From NCBI GenBank assembly GCA_022447855.1, contig JAKUTX010000006.1, positions 9,973 through 73,972 on the forward strand: a stretch of 64,000 bases of DNA, read 5' to 3'. The position numbers were made by a program, and so were the translations under genes. The notes under the pieces are model-generated. The model was not told where the DNA came from and did not search any database. It worked only from the letters and a program-made list of their open reading frames with translations. Shown here in pieces: positions 1 to 8,666 of the stretch; positions within the stretch are counted from its first letter, which is position 1; each line of letters starts with the position of its first letter. The DNA comes from UBA6927 sp022447855. GTDB taxonomy: Bacteria > Chloroflexota > Dehalococcoidia > Lucifugimonadales > UBA6927.

Positions 1-395
1 ATATTCGTCAAGACATGATAGATGCTGCTAAAAAGAATTTTATAGAGTTTCATCACAATTCAGATAATGTTGAATTTCGCTGTGGAGATATCAGTACAGC
101 TTCTAATTTACAAGATATAGATAGAGTAATTCTAGATTTGCCTGAGCCTTGGGAGGCAGTTAATACAATTACTGACTGTCTAATACCTGGTGGTATTGTA
201 TTATCTTTTTTACCAACAGTTTTGCAAGTTCGAGATTTGTGTGATGTCTTAGCAACAAGTGAAAAATTTGCTTTGATTGAAACTTTCGAGGTTATAATGA
301 GGACGTGGCATGTCTCCAAAAGAAGCGTTCGACCTGATCATAGAATGGTTGCACACACCGGATTTATAACTACTGCTAGGCGAATTCCAAGTTAA
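1..395 (+). CDS. trmI: tRNA (adenine-58-N1)-methyltransferase TrmI, 3' part
   Basis: This is the C-terminal part of a class I SAM-dependent tRNA methyltransferase that makes m1A58 in the T-loop. The reading frame is open through position 3, so the true start lies before the window. Visible family features are the catalytic-domain motif LDLPEPW (motif IV region), the segment PGGIVLSFLPT, and the C-terminal run WHVSKRSVRPDHRMVAHTGF, which is typical of TrmI/GCD14 proteins. The SAM-binding glycine motif would lie upstream and is not seen. It converges on the MidA-like gene with only 11 nt between the stop codons, and no terminator hairpin is visible there. Identification is confident from the conserved C-terminus. 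Confidence 0.9.
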   Translation, partial: IRQDMIDAAKKNFIEFHHNSDNVEFRCGDISTASNLQDIDRVILDLPEPWEAVNTITDCLIPGGIVLSFLPTVLQVRDLCDVLATSEKFALIETFEVIMRTWHVSKRSVRPDHRMVAHTGFITTARRIPS

Positions 396-406
396 GTCAG
401 CTTAAA

Positions 407-1603
407 TTATTGATAAAAACTTTCATAGGTATTAGGTTGCCAGTTTGAATGAGGATACTTGGCACTTAACAAATCAATATTTGATTTGTTCATTAAAGGA
501 ACGTCAATTAAGTCCGAAGTAAATTTCTTTTTTTTGTTTTCTAAATCTTTATTGATAGTAGATGTATCTTTTTCTTGAATCAATACTTTGAATTCTCCGA
601 AACCTTTTGTACTAGTCAATTCGAGCATTGAGAATTGATTTTGCATGAGTTCTTGTCGGGGAATATTTAAATTACGTAGTCTTTCAAGTAAATTATTGAA
701 GCCTAAAGATTCAAGAAATGTCTTTTGGTTAATCATTTGAATAGTGTTAAAGCCATGATTAAGGGTTATTTCGTTTAAATAGGTAAAATTTACATTAGAA
801 GTAATATCTGTCTCTCCAATTTTTGATAGGGTCGAAAATCCATTACAATGATTTCGATATGTTTGGAGAGTGCCTGAGGATATTTTATTTTGTGATAGTT
901 CATTTTTTTCATATCCATAGTCAATGGTTAACACGAATCCTTTCGACAAAATATTTGAAATCATTTTCACCCATTTTTTAAGTTCTAAATTCACTTCTCC
1001 TTGTGAACCAATATTAAGGCCATTACCGAAAAGCTTTATATAAGAGATCATGTTAGTTTCTGTGATTTCAGATAAGGTTTCAACTAACCTATCGTTCTTA
1101 TCCACGGTTACACATATTTCTTTAGGTCCATCATTAGTGATTTCGAATCTATGTACAGGGAAAGAATCCAGTAGTTCGTTGGACAAGACACAACCGGTAA
1201 TTTGCTGGGGGAATTTCTGGTTTAGTTCTAAGTTTTGATCTAGCAGTTTGTCGAATTTGATGTATTCAATTGAAGTATAAAAATCATTTGGAAGTTGCCT
1301 AGATGTATGTTCTATCACATCTGCTAATTCTCCCCGACCAGAACCTATTTCTAAAATTATAAAGTTTTTTGGGGATCCTAGTATTTCCCAGAAATGAAAT
1401 ATTTGTAAAGTGATTAGTGCACCAAAAGAAGGATGAGTTACTGGACTAGTATAAAAATCTTCAGTATATGGTTTGCGATATGCTTGAGTATAGAATCCAC
1501 CATCAGGGTGGTATAGTGCTAAATCCATAAAACGTGCAAATGAAATGCATCCGTATTCAGATATTTCACTTCTTATTTGCAATTCAGGTGGAGAAATTTT
1601 CAT
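407..1603 (-). CDS. MidA/NDUFAF7-family SAM-dependent methyltransferase
   Basis: The 398-residue protein belongs to the Methyltransf_28 (MidA/NDUFAF7, formerly DUF185) family. Near the N-terminus it has ISFARFMDLALYHPDGGFYT, as in family members that begin with a substrate-recognition segment. The SAM-binding motif I, LEIGSGRGELA, lies at about residues 104-114, and SNELLDSFPVHRFE follows at about 160-175. In mitochondria the family methylates an arginine of a complex I subunit; the bacterial role is not settled. It starts at ATG 1603. It is followed in transcription only by the convergent trmI end. The C-terminal third diverges and I cannot assign it. The family call is secure; the substrate is unknown. 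Confidence 0.82.
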   Translation of the reverse strand: MKISPPELQIRSEISEYGCISFARFMDLALYHPDGGFYTQAYRKPYTEDFYTSPVTHPSFGALITLQIFHFWEILGSPKNFIILEIGSGRGELADVIEHTSRQLPNDFYTSIEYIKFDKLLDQNLELNQKFPQQITGCVLSNELLDSFPVHRFEITNDGPKEICVTVDKNDRLVETLSEITETNMISYIKLFGNGLNIGSQGEVNLELKKWVKMISNILSKGFVLTIDYGYEKNELSQNKISSGTLQTYRNHCNGFSTLSKIGETDITSNVNFTYLNEITLNHGFNTIQMINQKTFLESLGFNNLLERLRNLNIPRQELMQNQFSMLELTSTKGFGEFKVLIQEKDTSTINKDLENKKKKFTSDLIDVPLMNKSNIDLLSAKYPHSNWQPNTYESFYQ

Positions 1604-1664
1604 ATAATCGTGTGAATGAATACAAAACTCTATTCTTTGAAAAAATCGTTAGAAGGAAACAGAT

Positions 1665-1862
1665 TTAATTTCCCTCTTGTTCACTTTCTTTTCCTTTTAG
1701 ATTACGACGAGTATCTCTATCCCAACCAGAACTTTGTACAGAATTTCTGAATTCGGTTCCAATACCACATTTCTTACATTTACCCTGGCTTGTAGGACCA
1801 TTAGGTGTATCTATAATCCAATGATGTTGACATTCATCGACTTGTTTTTCTATTTCTTCCAT
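1665..1862 (-). CDS. small zinc-ribbon-like protein
   Basis: This 65-residue protein has one Cys/His cluster, CQHHWII then CKKCG, spaced like a small treble-clef or zinc-ribbon site, followed by a charged C-terminus ending KGKESEQEGN. No membrane segment or signal peptide is visible. It lies 21 nt downstream of citrate synthase on the same strand, so it may be cotranscribed with it. Small proteins with this HW...C..C layout are common hypothetical proteins in Chloroflexota and Actinomycetota, but I cannot assign a function. The intact Cys/His pattern supports it being a real gene. Confidence 0.6.
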   Translation of the reverse strand: MEEIEKQVDECQHHWIIDTPNGPTSQGKCKKCGIGTEFRNSVQSSGWDRDTRRNLKGKESEQEGN

Positions 1863-1883
1863 TCACTTACTCACAGAAAATAT

Positions 1884-3029
1884 TTAATTGCGGTCTTCGA
1901 TTTTTACAAAAGGTATATTCAGCTCACCAGTATATTGCAACCTAGGGCGAATTAATTGACTTTGTGAATGCTGTTCAATTATATGAGCACTCCAACCAGG
2001 CATTCTACCAACAGCAAATAGCGGCACGTAAAGATCTTCAGGAATCCCTAACAAGTTGTATATAACCCCAGCCCAAAAATCAACATTTGGATGTAGGCCA
2101 TGTCTTGACCTACTTTTCATGGGTTTAGATTCAGTAATTGCTTGCAAAATGCTAAACCATTTGGGATTTCCTCGTCGGTTGCAAAGTGCTTCTGCTTCTG
2201 CGCGGATATGAATTGATCTTGGATCAATTGCTCGGTATATTGCATGACCAAAGCCCATAATTCTTCCACCATTGTTGATGACATTTTCTACGTATTTTTC
2301 CGCATTTTCAGGTTCCCCAACTTCGTTTGCCATGGTCATCACGGCTTCAGCAGCACCTCCATGTAAAGGACCTTTTAATGTGGCAAGTGCAGAAGTGATA
2401 CATGCATAGAAATCTGCGTTAGTGCTAGCTGTAAGTCTTGCAGAAAATGTTGATGCGTTTAGACCATGTTCACAATGAAGAACTAAATCCTTATCAATTA
2501 GATCTGAATCTTCCTTATCAGGTATTTCGTCTGTAAGCATATATAAAAAATTTGCTGCGTGAGATAGTTCGGCATTTGGAAGAACCGGCTTTTTATTTTC
2601 ACGTATTCTTGAATGTGTGGCTACAATAGTTGGAACAGCAGCAATTAAACGTATACTCTTTTTCAGAACAGAGTCTTTTGAATTGTCAAGTAAATTGCTA
2701 TCCGATTCACTCATGGCCGAAATAGTGGTTCTAAGAACATCCATTGGATGAGAATTAGAAATAGATTCAATTACGCTAATAATATTCTCGGGAAGAAATC
2801 TGTTAGTTTTTAAATTATCTTCGAATCTTGTAAGTTCAGAATTAGTTGGTAATTTGCCATTCAGCATTAAATACGCAACTTCTTCAAAAGATGCATTTTC
2901 AGCTATGTCATGAATGTTGTAGCCGTAGTAGTACAGTTCTCCTGCGCGGCCATCTATGAAACTTAGGAGTGTTCCGTCTAGGTAAACATCTCTCAGTCCT
3001 TTTTTTATTTCTACTGAGTCGCTTGTCAT
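1884..3029 (-). CDS. gltA: citrate synthase
   Basis: The enzyme condenses acetyl-CoA with oxaloacetate to citrate, the first step of the TCA cycle. At 381 residues it is the size of short type I, dimeric bacterial or archaeal citrate synthases. Visible active-site segments are HCEHGLNASTF (first catalytic His), GPLHGGAAEAV, GFGHAIYRAIDPR (second His), and PNVDFWAGVIY carrying the catalytic Asp. The C-terminal RPRLQYTG is typical of the family. 2-Methylcitrate synthase is closely related and cannot be excluded from sequence alone. It has its own predicted promoter at 3121-3150 and so seems independent of the ATP synthase operon upstream. Confidence 0.92.
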   Translation of the reverse strand: MTSDSVEIKKGLRDVYLDGTLLSFIDGRAGELYYYGYNIHDIAENASFEEVAYLMLNGKLPTNSELTRFEDNLKTNRFLPENIISVIESISNSHPMDVLRTTISAMSESDSNLLDNSKDSVLKKSIRLIAAVPTIVATHSRIRENKKPVLPNAELSHAANFLYMLTDEIPDKEDSDLIDKDLVLHCEHGLNASTFSARLTASTNADFYACITSALATLKGPLHGGAAEAVMTMANEVGEPENAEKYVENVINNGGRIMGFGHAIYRAIDPRSIHIRAEAEALCNRRGNPKWFSILQAITESKPMKSRSRHGLHPNVDFWAGVIYNLLGIPEDLYVPLFAVGRMPGWSAHIIEQHSQSQLIRPRLQYTGELNIPFVKIEDRN

Positions 3030-3120
3030 TTTTTCACTCTAGTTAAATTGGAGAATCTTCTATTTGCAAAACTCTATTAAGACGATTATGCCCATAATGG
3101 TCATCGTTAAGAGTATCCCA

Positions 3121-3150
3121 ATCCTATCATTTGGGATTGAGTAGTGTCAA
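3121..3150 (-). promoter_or_regulatory. predicted sigma70-type promoter of gltA
   Basis: On the minus strand a perfect -35 box TTGACA (3150-3145) is followed after 18 nt by TAGGAT (3126-3121), a 4/6 match to the -10 consensus. The predicted start would be near 3114, about 85 nt before the gltA ATG. The -10 region overlaps a short inverted repeat (AATCC at 3118-3123 and GGATT at 3134-3138), which could bind a regulator or be chance. The gap 3030-3189 holds nothing else that I can identify. Confidence 0.5.
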
Positions 3151-3189
3151 TATTGAAGGAACTTTTTGGTGTGAAAAGTGCTAATTAAA

Positions 3190-3432
3190 TTAGTCTGAAA
3201 GAATATTCACTTGGTTGTTCGAGATTTCTATAAACCCACCATTTATTGGGAAATTAGTAATTTTCTGATTAGTATAATATTTTACATTGCCGGATTTTAA
3301 TATTGTCGCCAATTCAGCATGACCTGGGAGTATACCCAATTCTCCTTCAGATCCAGGTACAACGACATTTTCAACTTCTCCAGAAAATTCTAATTTTTGA
3401 GGCGAAACGATTGTTAATATAATCTTATTCAC
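3190..3432 (-). CDS. atpC: ATP synthase epsilon subunit, beta-sandwich domain only
   Basis: This is the central-stalk epsilon subunit of F1, which connects gamma to the c-ring. The protein has 80 residues and covers only the N-terminal beta-sandwich: PGSEGELGILPGHAELAT is the family signature. The two C-terminal helices (about 50 residues), which inhibit ATP hydrolysis in many bacteria, are absent. The frame ends in TAA and neither other frame downstream continues the homology, so this looks like a natural short form and not a frameshift. The start is GTG at 3432, immediately after the atpD stop codon, implying translational coupling. It is the last gene of the atp operon. Confidence 0.92.
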   Translation of the reverse strand: MNKIILTIVSPQKLEFSGEVENVVVPGSEGELGILPGHAELATILKSGNVKYYTNQKITNFPINGGFIEISNNQVNILSD

Positions 3433-4830
3433 TTACTCTCCAGACCGCATTCGTTTTGCATTTTCTACTGCTTCATCTATATCGCCTACCATATAGAATG
3501 CTTGTTCAGGCAAATCGTCATGTTCACCATCTAATATTTCTTTGAAACCTCTAACGGTATCTTTAATAGGGACATATCTTCCTTCTTGTCCAGTGAATAC
3601 TTCCGCTACAAACATTGGTTGCGTCAAAAATCTTTGGATTTTACGAGCTCTATCGACGATTACCCTATCTTCATCTGAAAGTTCATCCATACCTAAAATA
3701 GCAATAATATCCTGGAGGTCACGATACCTTTGTAAAACTTGTTGTACACCTCTAGCAACATCGTAATGTTCTTGGCCAACAATTCCTGGTTCAAGTATTC
3801 GAGAGTTTGAAGCTAAAGGATCAACTGCTGGATATAAACCTTGAGAAGCTAGAGATCTTTCAAGAGAAATGACTGCATCAAGGTGTCCAAATGTTGTAAC
3901 AATTCCTGGGTCAGTATAATCGTCCGCTGGAACATAAATCGCCTGGAAAGAAGTAATTGAACCTTTCTCAGAACTAGTGATTCTTTCCTCCAACTCACCC
4001 ATTTCTGTGGCTAATGTTGGCTGGTATCCGACTGCTGAAGGCATTCTTCCTAAAAGGGCTGATACTTCCATTCCTGCAAGGATATACCGATAAATATTGT
4101 CCATGAAAATTAAGACGTCTTGGCCTTTTTCTTCTTTAAAGTATTCGGCCATTGTTAGTCCAGTTAGACCTACTCGAGCACGTACTCCGGGCGGTTCATT
4201 CATTTGTCCAAAAACTAAAACGGTACTTTTCAGCACCCCACTCTCTTCCATCTCACGCCACAAGTCATTACCTTCACGTGATCTTTCCCCCACACCCGCA
4301 AATACTGAAACACCCTTATGCACGTTTGCAATGTTATTTATCAATTCTTGAATAATTACTGTTTTGCCAACTCCTGCACCACCATATGCACCAATTTTCC
4401 CACCTCTTGTAAAAGGTGTGATTAGGTCCATTACTTTTACTCCAGTCTCTAGAATTTCAATACTTGTAGATTGATCTTCAAATGATGGAGATTCTCGATG
4501 AATTGGCCATTTATCTTTGGAATCAATTTCTTCCAAATTGTCTAGAGTCTCCCCAAGGGTGTTAAACAATCTTCCCAAAGTTGGTTCTCCAACAGGAACA
4601 GAAACTGGCGATCCTGTATCAGACACCTCTTCTCCCCGCTTTAATCCCTCTGTAGGCCCAAGAGCCAAGCATCTCACCCAATTATTTCCAACATGTTGCT
4701 CTACTTCAAGGATTAGTTTGTCATCTCCAATGGTAGTTTCTAATGAATTATAAATTTCTGGCATTTCGCCAGAAGGAAATTCAACGTCAACTACCGTTCC
4801 GATTACCTGTGTGATTCTACCATTTGCCAT
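3433..4830 (-). CDS. atpD: ATP synthase F1 beta subunit
   Basis: The catalytic beta subunit of F1 has 465 residues, full length for the family. It shows the Walker A loop GGAGVGKT with the following IIQELI, the segment VFAGVGERSREG containing the catalytic Glu, the signature ALLGRMPSAVGYQPTLATEMG, and the DELSDEDR segment (the DELSEED lever). The adenine-side stretch DNIYRYILAGMEVS resembles the proteobacterial version. It sits between atpG and atpC in the standard order. All catalytic elements appear intact. Confidence 0.98.
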   Translation of the reverse strand: MANGRITQVIGTVVDVEFPSGEMPEIYNSLETTIGDDKLILEVEQHVGNNWVRCLALGPTEGLKRGEEVSDTGSPVSVPVGEPTLGRLFNTLGETLDNLEEIDSKDKWPIHRESPSFEDQSTSIEILETGVKVMDLITPFTRGGKIGAYGGAGVGKTVIIQELINNIANVHKGVSVFAGVGERSREGNDLWREMEESGVLKSTVLVFGQMNEPPGVRARVGLTGLTMAEYFKEEKGQDVLIFMDNIYRYILAGMEVSALLGRMPSAVGYQPTLATEMGELEERITSSEKGSITSFQAIYVPADDYTDPGIVTTFGHLDAVISLERSLASQGLYPAVDPLASNSRILEPGIVGQEHYDVARGVQQVLQRYRDLQDIIAILGMDELSDEDRVIVDRARKIQRFLTQPMFVAEVFTGQEGRYVPIKDTVRGFKEILDGEHDDLPEQAFYMVGDIDEAVENAKRMRSGE

Positions 4831-4853
4831 GAATTCTCTCCGTTATAAAATTG

Positions 4854-5717
4854 TTACTGTACTGCAGCAACTCCGCTGACTATATCTAATAATTCTGTTG
4901 TAATTGCTTCTTGCCTTGCCTTGTTCATAACCAAAGTTAAATCTTCAACCATTTCATTCGCACTGTCAGTAGCATTTCTCATTGCAACCATTCTGGCTGA
5001 TTGTTCACTAGCAATTGATTCTAAAATGCAGTGGAAAATTAAGGATTTTAAATATTTAGGTATTAATTCAGAAATGACTGAATTAATATTAGGCTCAAAT
5101 ATATATCCAAATGAATTAGTTTTCCCTTCAGATGTTTCTGGTACTGGCAAAAGTTGATTTATTGTTGGATTTTGAGTCGTAGTGTTTACGAAACTAGAAT
5201 AACTTATGAAAGCCGCATCTGTTTTTTCATTTATAAAATCATTTACAATTATTTCAGCAATATAAGAGAAATCGGAAATTTCTGGACGATCACTAATATC
5301 AGTTATCGATTCAGATATTTTTGCAGGGGTTTTCGATAAAAAATCTATTCCTTTTCTCCCTATTCCTATTACCGAAATTTCAGAAGACTTATTTTCTTCA
5401 ATAAATTGAAAAGCATTCCTATTCACATTCCCATTAAGCCCACCCGTTAAACCTCTATCTGGAGTGATATGAATCAGGGTAATCTTATTCATATCTCTTG
5501 AAACGGTTAATGGATGTGCTTCTGCATCGTGGACGGAAGAGTGAGAGATGATTTTCGAGACAGTATTCGATATTAAATCTGAATATGGCCTAGCATTCTC
5601 TGCAGATTCTTGTGAACGACGCATTTTTGAGGCAGCTATCAAAGACATAGCACGCGTAATCTTAGATGTATTCTCTACGCTTCTTATCCTTCGTCTAATT
5701 TGTCTGACACTTGGCAT
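4854..5717 (-). CDS. atpG: ATP synthase F1 gamma subunit
   Basis: The rotor shaft subunit of F1 has 287 residues, the normal length. The N-terminal coiled-coil helix (RQIRRRIRSVENTSKITRAM followed by IAASKMRR) and the C-terminal helix (ARMVAMRNATDSANEM, LTLVMNKARQEAIT, ELLDIVSG) are clear; these two form the antiparallel coiled coil inside the alpha-beta hexamer. The middle Rossmann-like domain contains TPDRGLTGGLN. It lies 11 nt downstream of atpA and 23 nt upstream of atpD. Confidence 0.97.
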   Translation of the reverse strand: MPSVRQIRRRIRSVENTSKITRAMSLIAASKMRRSQESAENARPYSDLISNTVSKIISHSSVHDAEAHPLTVSRDMNKITLIHITPDRGLTGGLNGNVNRNAFQFIEENKSSEISVIGIGRKGIDFLSKTPAKISESITDISDRPEISDFSYIAEIIVNDFINEKTDAAFISYSSFVNTTTQNPTINQLLPVPETSEGKTNSFGYIFEPNINSVISELIPKYLKSLIFHCILESIASEQSARMVAMRNATDSANEMVEDLTLVMNKARQEAITTELLDIVSGVAAVQ

Positions 5718-5728
5718 TAATTATTTCC

Positions 5729-7240
5729 TTAAAATGAAACGTTAGTTTTGAATTCATTTATGGATTCTTTGAGCTTTGCTTCTACAGAATCACTTATTTC
5801 GCCGGAAGATGAAATTTCTGACAAAATATCATTGTGATTTGATCTCATAAATGCAAGAAATTCTTTTTCGAAAGTTAATACTTTCTCAACTTCTACATCA
5901 TCAAGAAATCCATTAGATAATGCATACAAAGATACTACTTGTTCTTCAACTGAAAGGGGAGCATTAATACCTTGTTTCAAGATTTCTGTTGATCTTTGCC
6001 CTCTTTCCAGTTGCTGTAGAGTAGCAGCATCTAAATCAGAAGTTCCAAATTGCGCAAATGTGACCAATTCAGAATATTGAGCTAGATCCAATCGCAAGCT
6101 TCCTGCAACACTTCTCATGGCCTTTGTCTGAGCAGCAGAGCCTACTCTCGATACAGATAATCCAGCATTAATAGCAGGTCTAATTCCAGAGTTGAATGCT
6201 TCAGGCTCTAAGTATATTTGTCCATCAGTAATAGAAATTACGTTTGTAGGGATATAAGCAGAAACATCTCCTGCTTGTGTTTCTATAATAGGCAGCGCTG
6301 TTAAAGATCCTCCTCCATTGGCATCATCTAACTTAGCAGCTCTCTCTAACAATCGACTGTGTAAATAAAACACGTCTCCAGGATACGCTTCTCTCCCTGG
6401 AGGACGTCTGAGTAAAAGAGACATTTGTCTGTATGCCCATGCATGCTTAGAAAGATCATCGTATATGATTAATGCATCTTTCCCTTGTTGCATAAAATAT
6501 TCACCCATAGCACATCCAGCATAAGGAGCTAGATACTGCATTGGTGCAGGATCGGCCGCGTTAGCAGCAACAACTATTGTATGATCCAGTGCATCGAATT
6601 GTTCTAGTAATGCGACAGTTTGCGCTACCTTTCCAACTTTCTGTCCTATGGCAACATAGATACAAACTAAATCTCCACCTTTTTGGTTTATTATGGTGTC
6701 AGTTGCTATTGCTGTCTTTCCGATTGATCTGTCTCCAATTATTAATTCTCGTTGGCCTCTACCAATTGGAATCATTGAGTCGATCGCTTTAATACCAGTT
6801 TGTACGGGTGTATTAACAGAATTTCTCATAGAAACATCAGGTGCGACTACTTCAACCGGCTTACTTTCGTCAGATTTAATCGGACCTTTACCATCAATTG
6901 GATTCCCTAGTGCATCTACCACTCGTCCTACTAAGTTTTCTCCAACAGGAACTTCAGCAATTCTAGATGTACTTCTTACTTCACTGCCTTCCTTAATTGA
7001 TTGAGTGTTTCCAAGAATAACAACTCCTACACTGTCTTCTTCTAAATTTAGTGCAATACCTGACGTTCCATCTTCGAATTCGACAAGTTCATTGAATGCA
7101 ACTCCTGAAAGACCATGTACTTGCGCAATTCCATCTCCTATTTCAACCACTGTTCCAACATCAACCACATTAACTTGACCGTCAAAATCTTCAATTTGTT
7201 GCTTAATAACTGAAGCTATATCTTTTCCGCGCACTGCCAT
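5729..7240 (-). CDS. atpA: ATP synthase F1 alpha subunit
   Basis: The non-catalytic nucleotide-binding subunit of F1 has 503 residues. Clear elements are GDGIAQVHGL in the N-terminal barrel, the P-loop GDRSIGKT at residues 169-176, YDDLSKHAWAYRQMSLLLRRPPG, and RPAINAGLSVSRVGSAAQ containing the arginine finger. The P-loop departs from the near-universal GDRQTGKT at two positions (Gln172 to Ser and Thr173 to Ile), although Lys175 and Thr176 are kept. The C-terminal helical domain is complete. It lies between atpH and atpG in the usual order. Confidence 0.97.
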   Translation of the reverse strand: MAVRGKDIASVIKQQIEDFDGQVNVVDVGTVVEIGDGIAQVHGLSGVAFNELVEFEDGTSGIALNLEEDSVGVVILGNTQSIKEGSEVRSTSRIAEVPVGENLVGRVVDALGNPIDGKGPIKSDESKPVEVVAPDVSMRNSVNTPVQTGIKAIDSMIPIGRGQRELIIGDRSIGKTAIATDTIINQKGGDLVCIYVAIGQKVGKVAQTVALLEQFDALDHTIVVAANAADPAPMQYLAPYAGCAMGEYFMQQGKDALIIYDDLSKHAWAYRQMSLLLRRPPGREAYPGDVFYLHSRLLERAAKLDDANGGGSLTALPIIETQAGDVSAYIPTNVISITDGQIYLEPEAFNSGIRPAINAGLSVSRVGSAAQTKAMRSVAGSLRLDLAQYSELVTFAQFGTSDLDAATLQQLERGQRSTEILKQGINAPLSVEEQVVSLYALSNGFLDDVEVEKVLTFEKEFLAFMRSNHNDILSEISSSGEISDSVEAKLKESINEFKTNVSF

Positions 7241-7278
7241 TTGATTCTCCGTGATATTCTAAATAATTGTAAATATTC

Positions 7279-7812
7279 TTAGGTTTTCAAATCTTTTCTC
7301 ATAGCTGAAAGTTTTGATTTTGTACTCCCATCGATGATTTTATCTCCAACTGTAGCTATAAACCCGCCTAAGATTTTCGGGTCTACAGTATTTATTAGTT
7401 GAACATCTTTATTAACCATTAGTTTAATCATCGCCATGATTTTCTTCTCGTCATCTTTGGTTAATTTGACAGCAGAAATTATTTCTGCTTTTTCAACTCC
7501 TTTATCAGCATCTACCATTTTTTGAAAAAGGTCAGTTATTTCAGGCACCATTTCAAAGTTTGAGTTTGACCCTAATAACAGAATTAAATTTTTCCCTAAC
7601 ACGCTAATAGAATCCGAAAAGATTTTGTCTACAAAATCTTTTTTTTGGTTGCTCGCAACTGTGGGAGAATTAACCAAAGAAACAAACTCAGGATTCAGAG
7701 ATGTCTCTGACAAAAGCGTTAAATCCTGCATCCAAGATTCTAGAGAATCTTTCTCTTTAGCAATTTCAAAAATCGCCTGAGCATATCTTCTTGTGGAGAT
7801 ATTTCGTGGCAT
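7279..7812 (-). CDS. atpH: ATP synthase delta subunit
   Basis: The peripheral-stalk delta (OSCP) subunit joins the top of F1 to subunit b. The protein begins MPRNISTRRYAQAIFEIA, the usual N-terminal helix motif (RRYA.A.F..A), and ends with DPKILGGFIATVGDKIIDGS, the conserved C-terminal signature. I chose ATG at 7812 over TTG at 7815 because a GGGAG ribosome-binding site lies about 6-7 nt upstream of the ATG. The length of about 177 residues is normal. Confidence 0.95.
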   Translation of the reverse strand: MPRNISTRRYAQAIFEIAKEKDSLESWMQDLTLLSETSLNPEFVSLVNSPTVASNQKKDFVDKIFSDSISVLGKNLILLLGSNSNFEMVPEITDLFQKMVDADKGVEKAEIISAVKLTKDDEKKIMAMIKLMVNKDVQLINTVDPKILGGFIATVGDKIIDGSTKSKLSAMRKDLKT

Positions 7813-7870
7813 CAATTTTCTCCCAAATCTGGTGTTGTTATATTTTTATTGGTAGAAAGATTCAGTAGGA

Positions 7871-8371
7871 TCATGCTTGACTATTCTCTTGAAGGACATC
7901 ATCTATTAGTTTTTTATGAGATTTTTCATCAAGAGACTGATTGATAATTTTTTCTGCAGCAGTAATTGCAATGCCAGCAAACTCTGCACGGATTTCTTCT
8001 ACTACCGCATCTTTTTCACGCTGAATAGTTGTTTCAGCTCTATTTCGTGCCTCTTGAATTTCGGCCTTCACTTGTTCCATCTCTTCTTCTCGATAACGAT
8101 CTGCCATCTCACGAGCCTGAGCAATTAATTCTTGTCCTTCAGCTCTTGCAGCATCAAGCTGAGATTTTGCTTCAGCTTGTGATTCAGCAGATTCTTTTTG
8201 AACACGTTCTGCTGTTTCCAGGCTATCTTTAATTTTGTCCGATCGTTCGTCCAACATTTTCACAATAGGTCCGTATAAAACTTTTTTAAGTATTAGCAGA
8301 AGAATTATGAAACTGATAAGTTGAGTCGCAAGACCTGGAAGGGAGATTCCCAATTGCCCCAATGCGTCCAT
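7871..8371 (-). CDS. atpF: ATP synthase Fo subunit b
   Basis: The peripheral-stalk subunit b has 166 residues. An N-terminal membrane helix of about 20 residues (LISFIILLLILKKVLYGPIV) is followed by a long charged helix rich in Ala, Glu, Lys and Gln that would form the right-handed coiled coil of the b dimer. The proximal motif DERSDKIKDSLE is typical. Only one b gene is present, so the stalk is probably a homodimer. The gene lies between atpE and atpH. Confidence 0.95.
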   Translation of the reverse strand: MDALGQLGISLPGLATQLISFIILLLILKKVLYGPIVKMLDERSDKIKDSLETAERVQKESAESQAEAKSQLDAARAEGQELIAQAREMADRYREEEMEQVKAEIQEARNRAETTIQREKDAVVEEIRAEFAGIAITAAEKIINQSLDEKSHKKLIDDVLQENSQA

Positions 8372-8411
8372 TTTAACTCCTCAAATATTAACTTTCAAAA
8401 CTGTTTGATAC

Positions 8412-8645
8412 TTATACGAACTTAATGATGATAGCGACAACTAATGCATAAATAGCGATTGCTTCAGTAAATGCTATAGCTAAAATCATGTTCTGCTGAA
8501 TTTGAGGTGCGGCTTCAGGATTTCTTCCAAGTGCTTCCATAGCTTTAGAGGCAAGAATTCCAATTCCTAAACCGGGTCCAATAGCTCCGATTGCGATAGC
8601 AATCCCAGCTGCTAAGTCTTTGATATCTCCTGTAATTCCATCCAT
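8412..8645 (-). CDS. atpE: ATP synthase Fo subunit c
   Basis: The 77-residue proteolipid forms the rotor ring. Two membrane helices are joined by the polar loop GRNPEA. The ion-binding carboxylate is Glu61 in AFTEAIAIYALVVA. Helix 1 reads GAIGPGLGIGILASKA and lacks the Gln found in Na+-binding rings (GPGVGQG), and the residue after Glu61 is Ala, not Ser or Thr. Both point to proton coupling; that is inferred by comparison with known Na+ and H+ rings. The GxGxG helix-packing motif is intact. Confidence 0.96.
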   Translation of the reverse strand: MDGITGDIKDLAAGIAIAIGAIGPGLGIGILASKAMEALGRNPEAAPQIQQNMILAIAFTEAIAIYALVVAIIIKFV

Positions 8646-8666
8646 TATTTTTCTCCTTTATTTTTT

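Noticed and set aside
3180..3200. Frameshift as cause of the short AtpC
   Set aside because: None of the three frames downstream encodes anything like the missing helical hairpin.
4060..4110. AtpD stretch DNIYRYILAGMEVS looks different from the common DNIFRFTQAGSEVS
   Set aside because: E. coli beta has DNIYRYTLAGTEVS, so the change lies within known variation.
8412..8645. Possible Na+-coupled c-ring
   Set aside because: The Gln of helix 1 and the Ser/Thr after the carboxylate that mark Na+ rings are absent; Ile and Ala are found.
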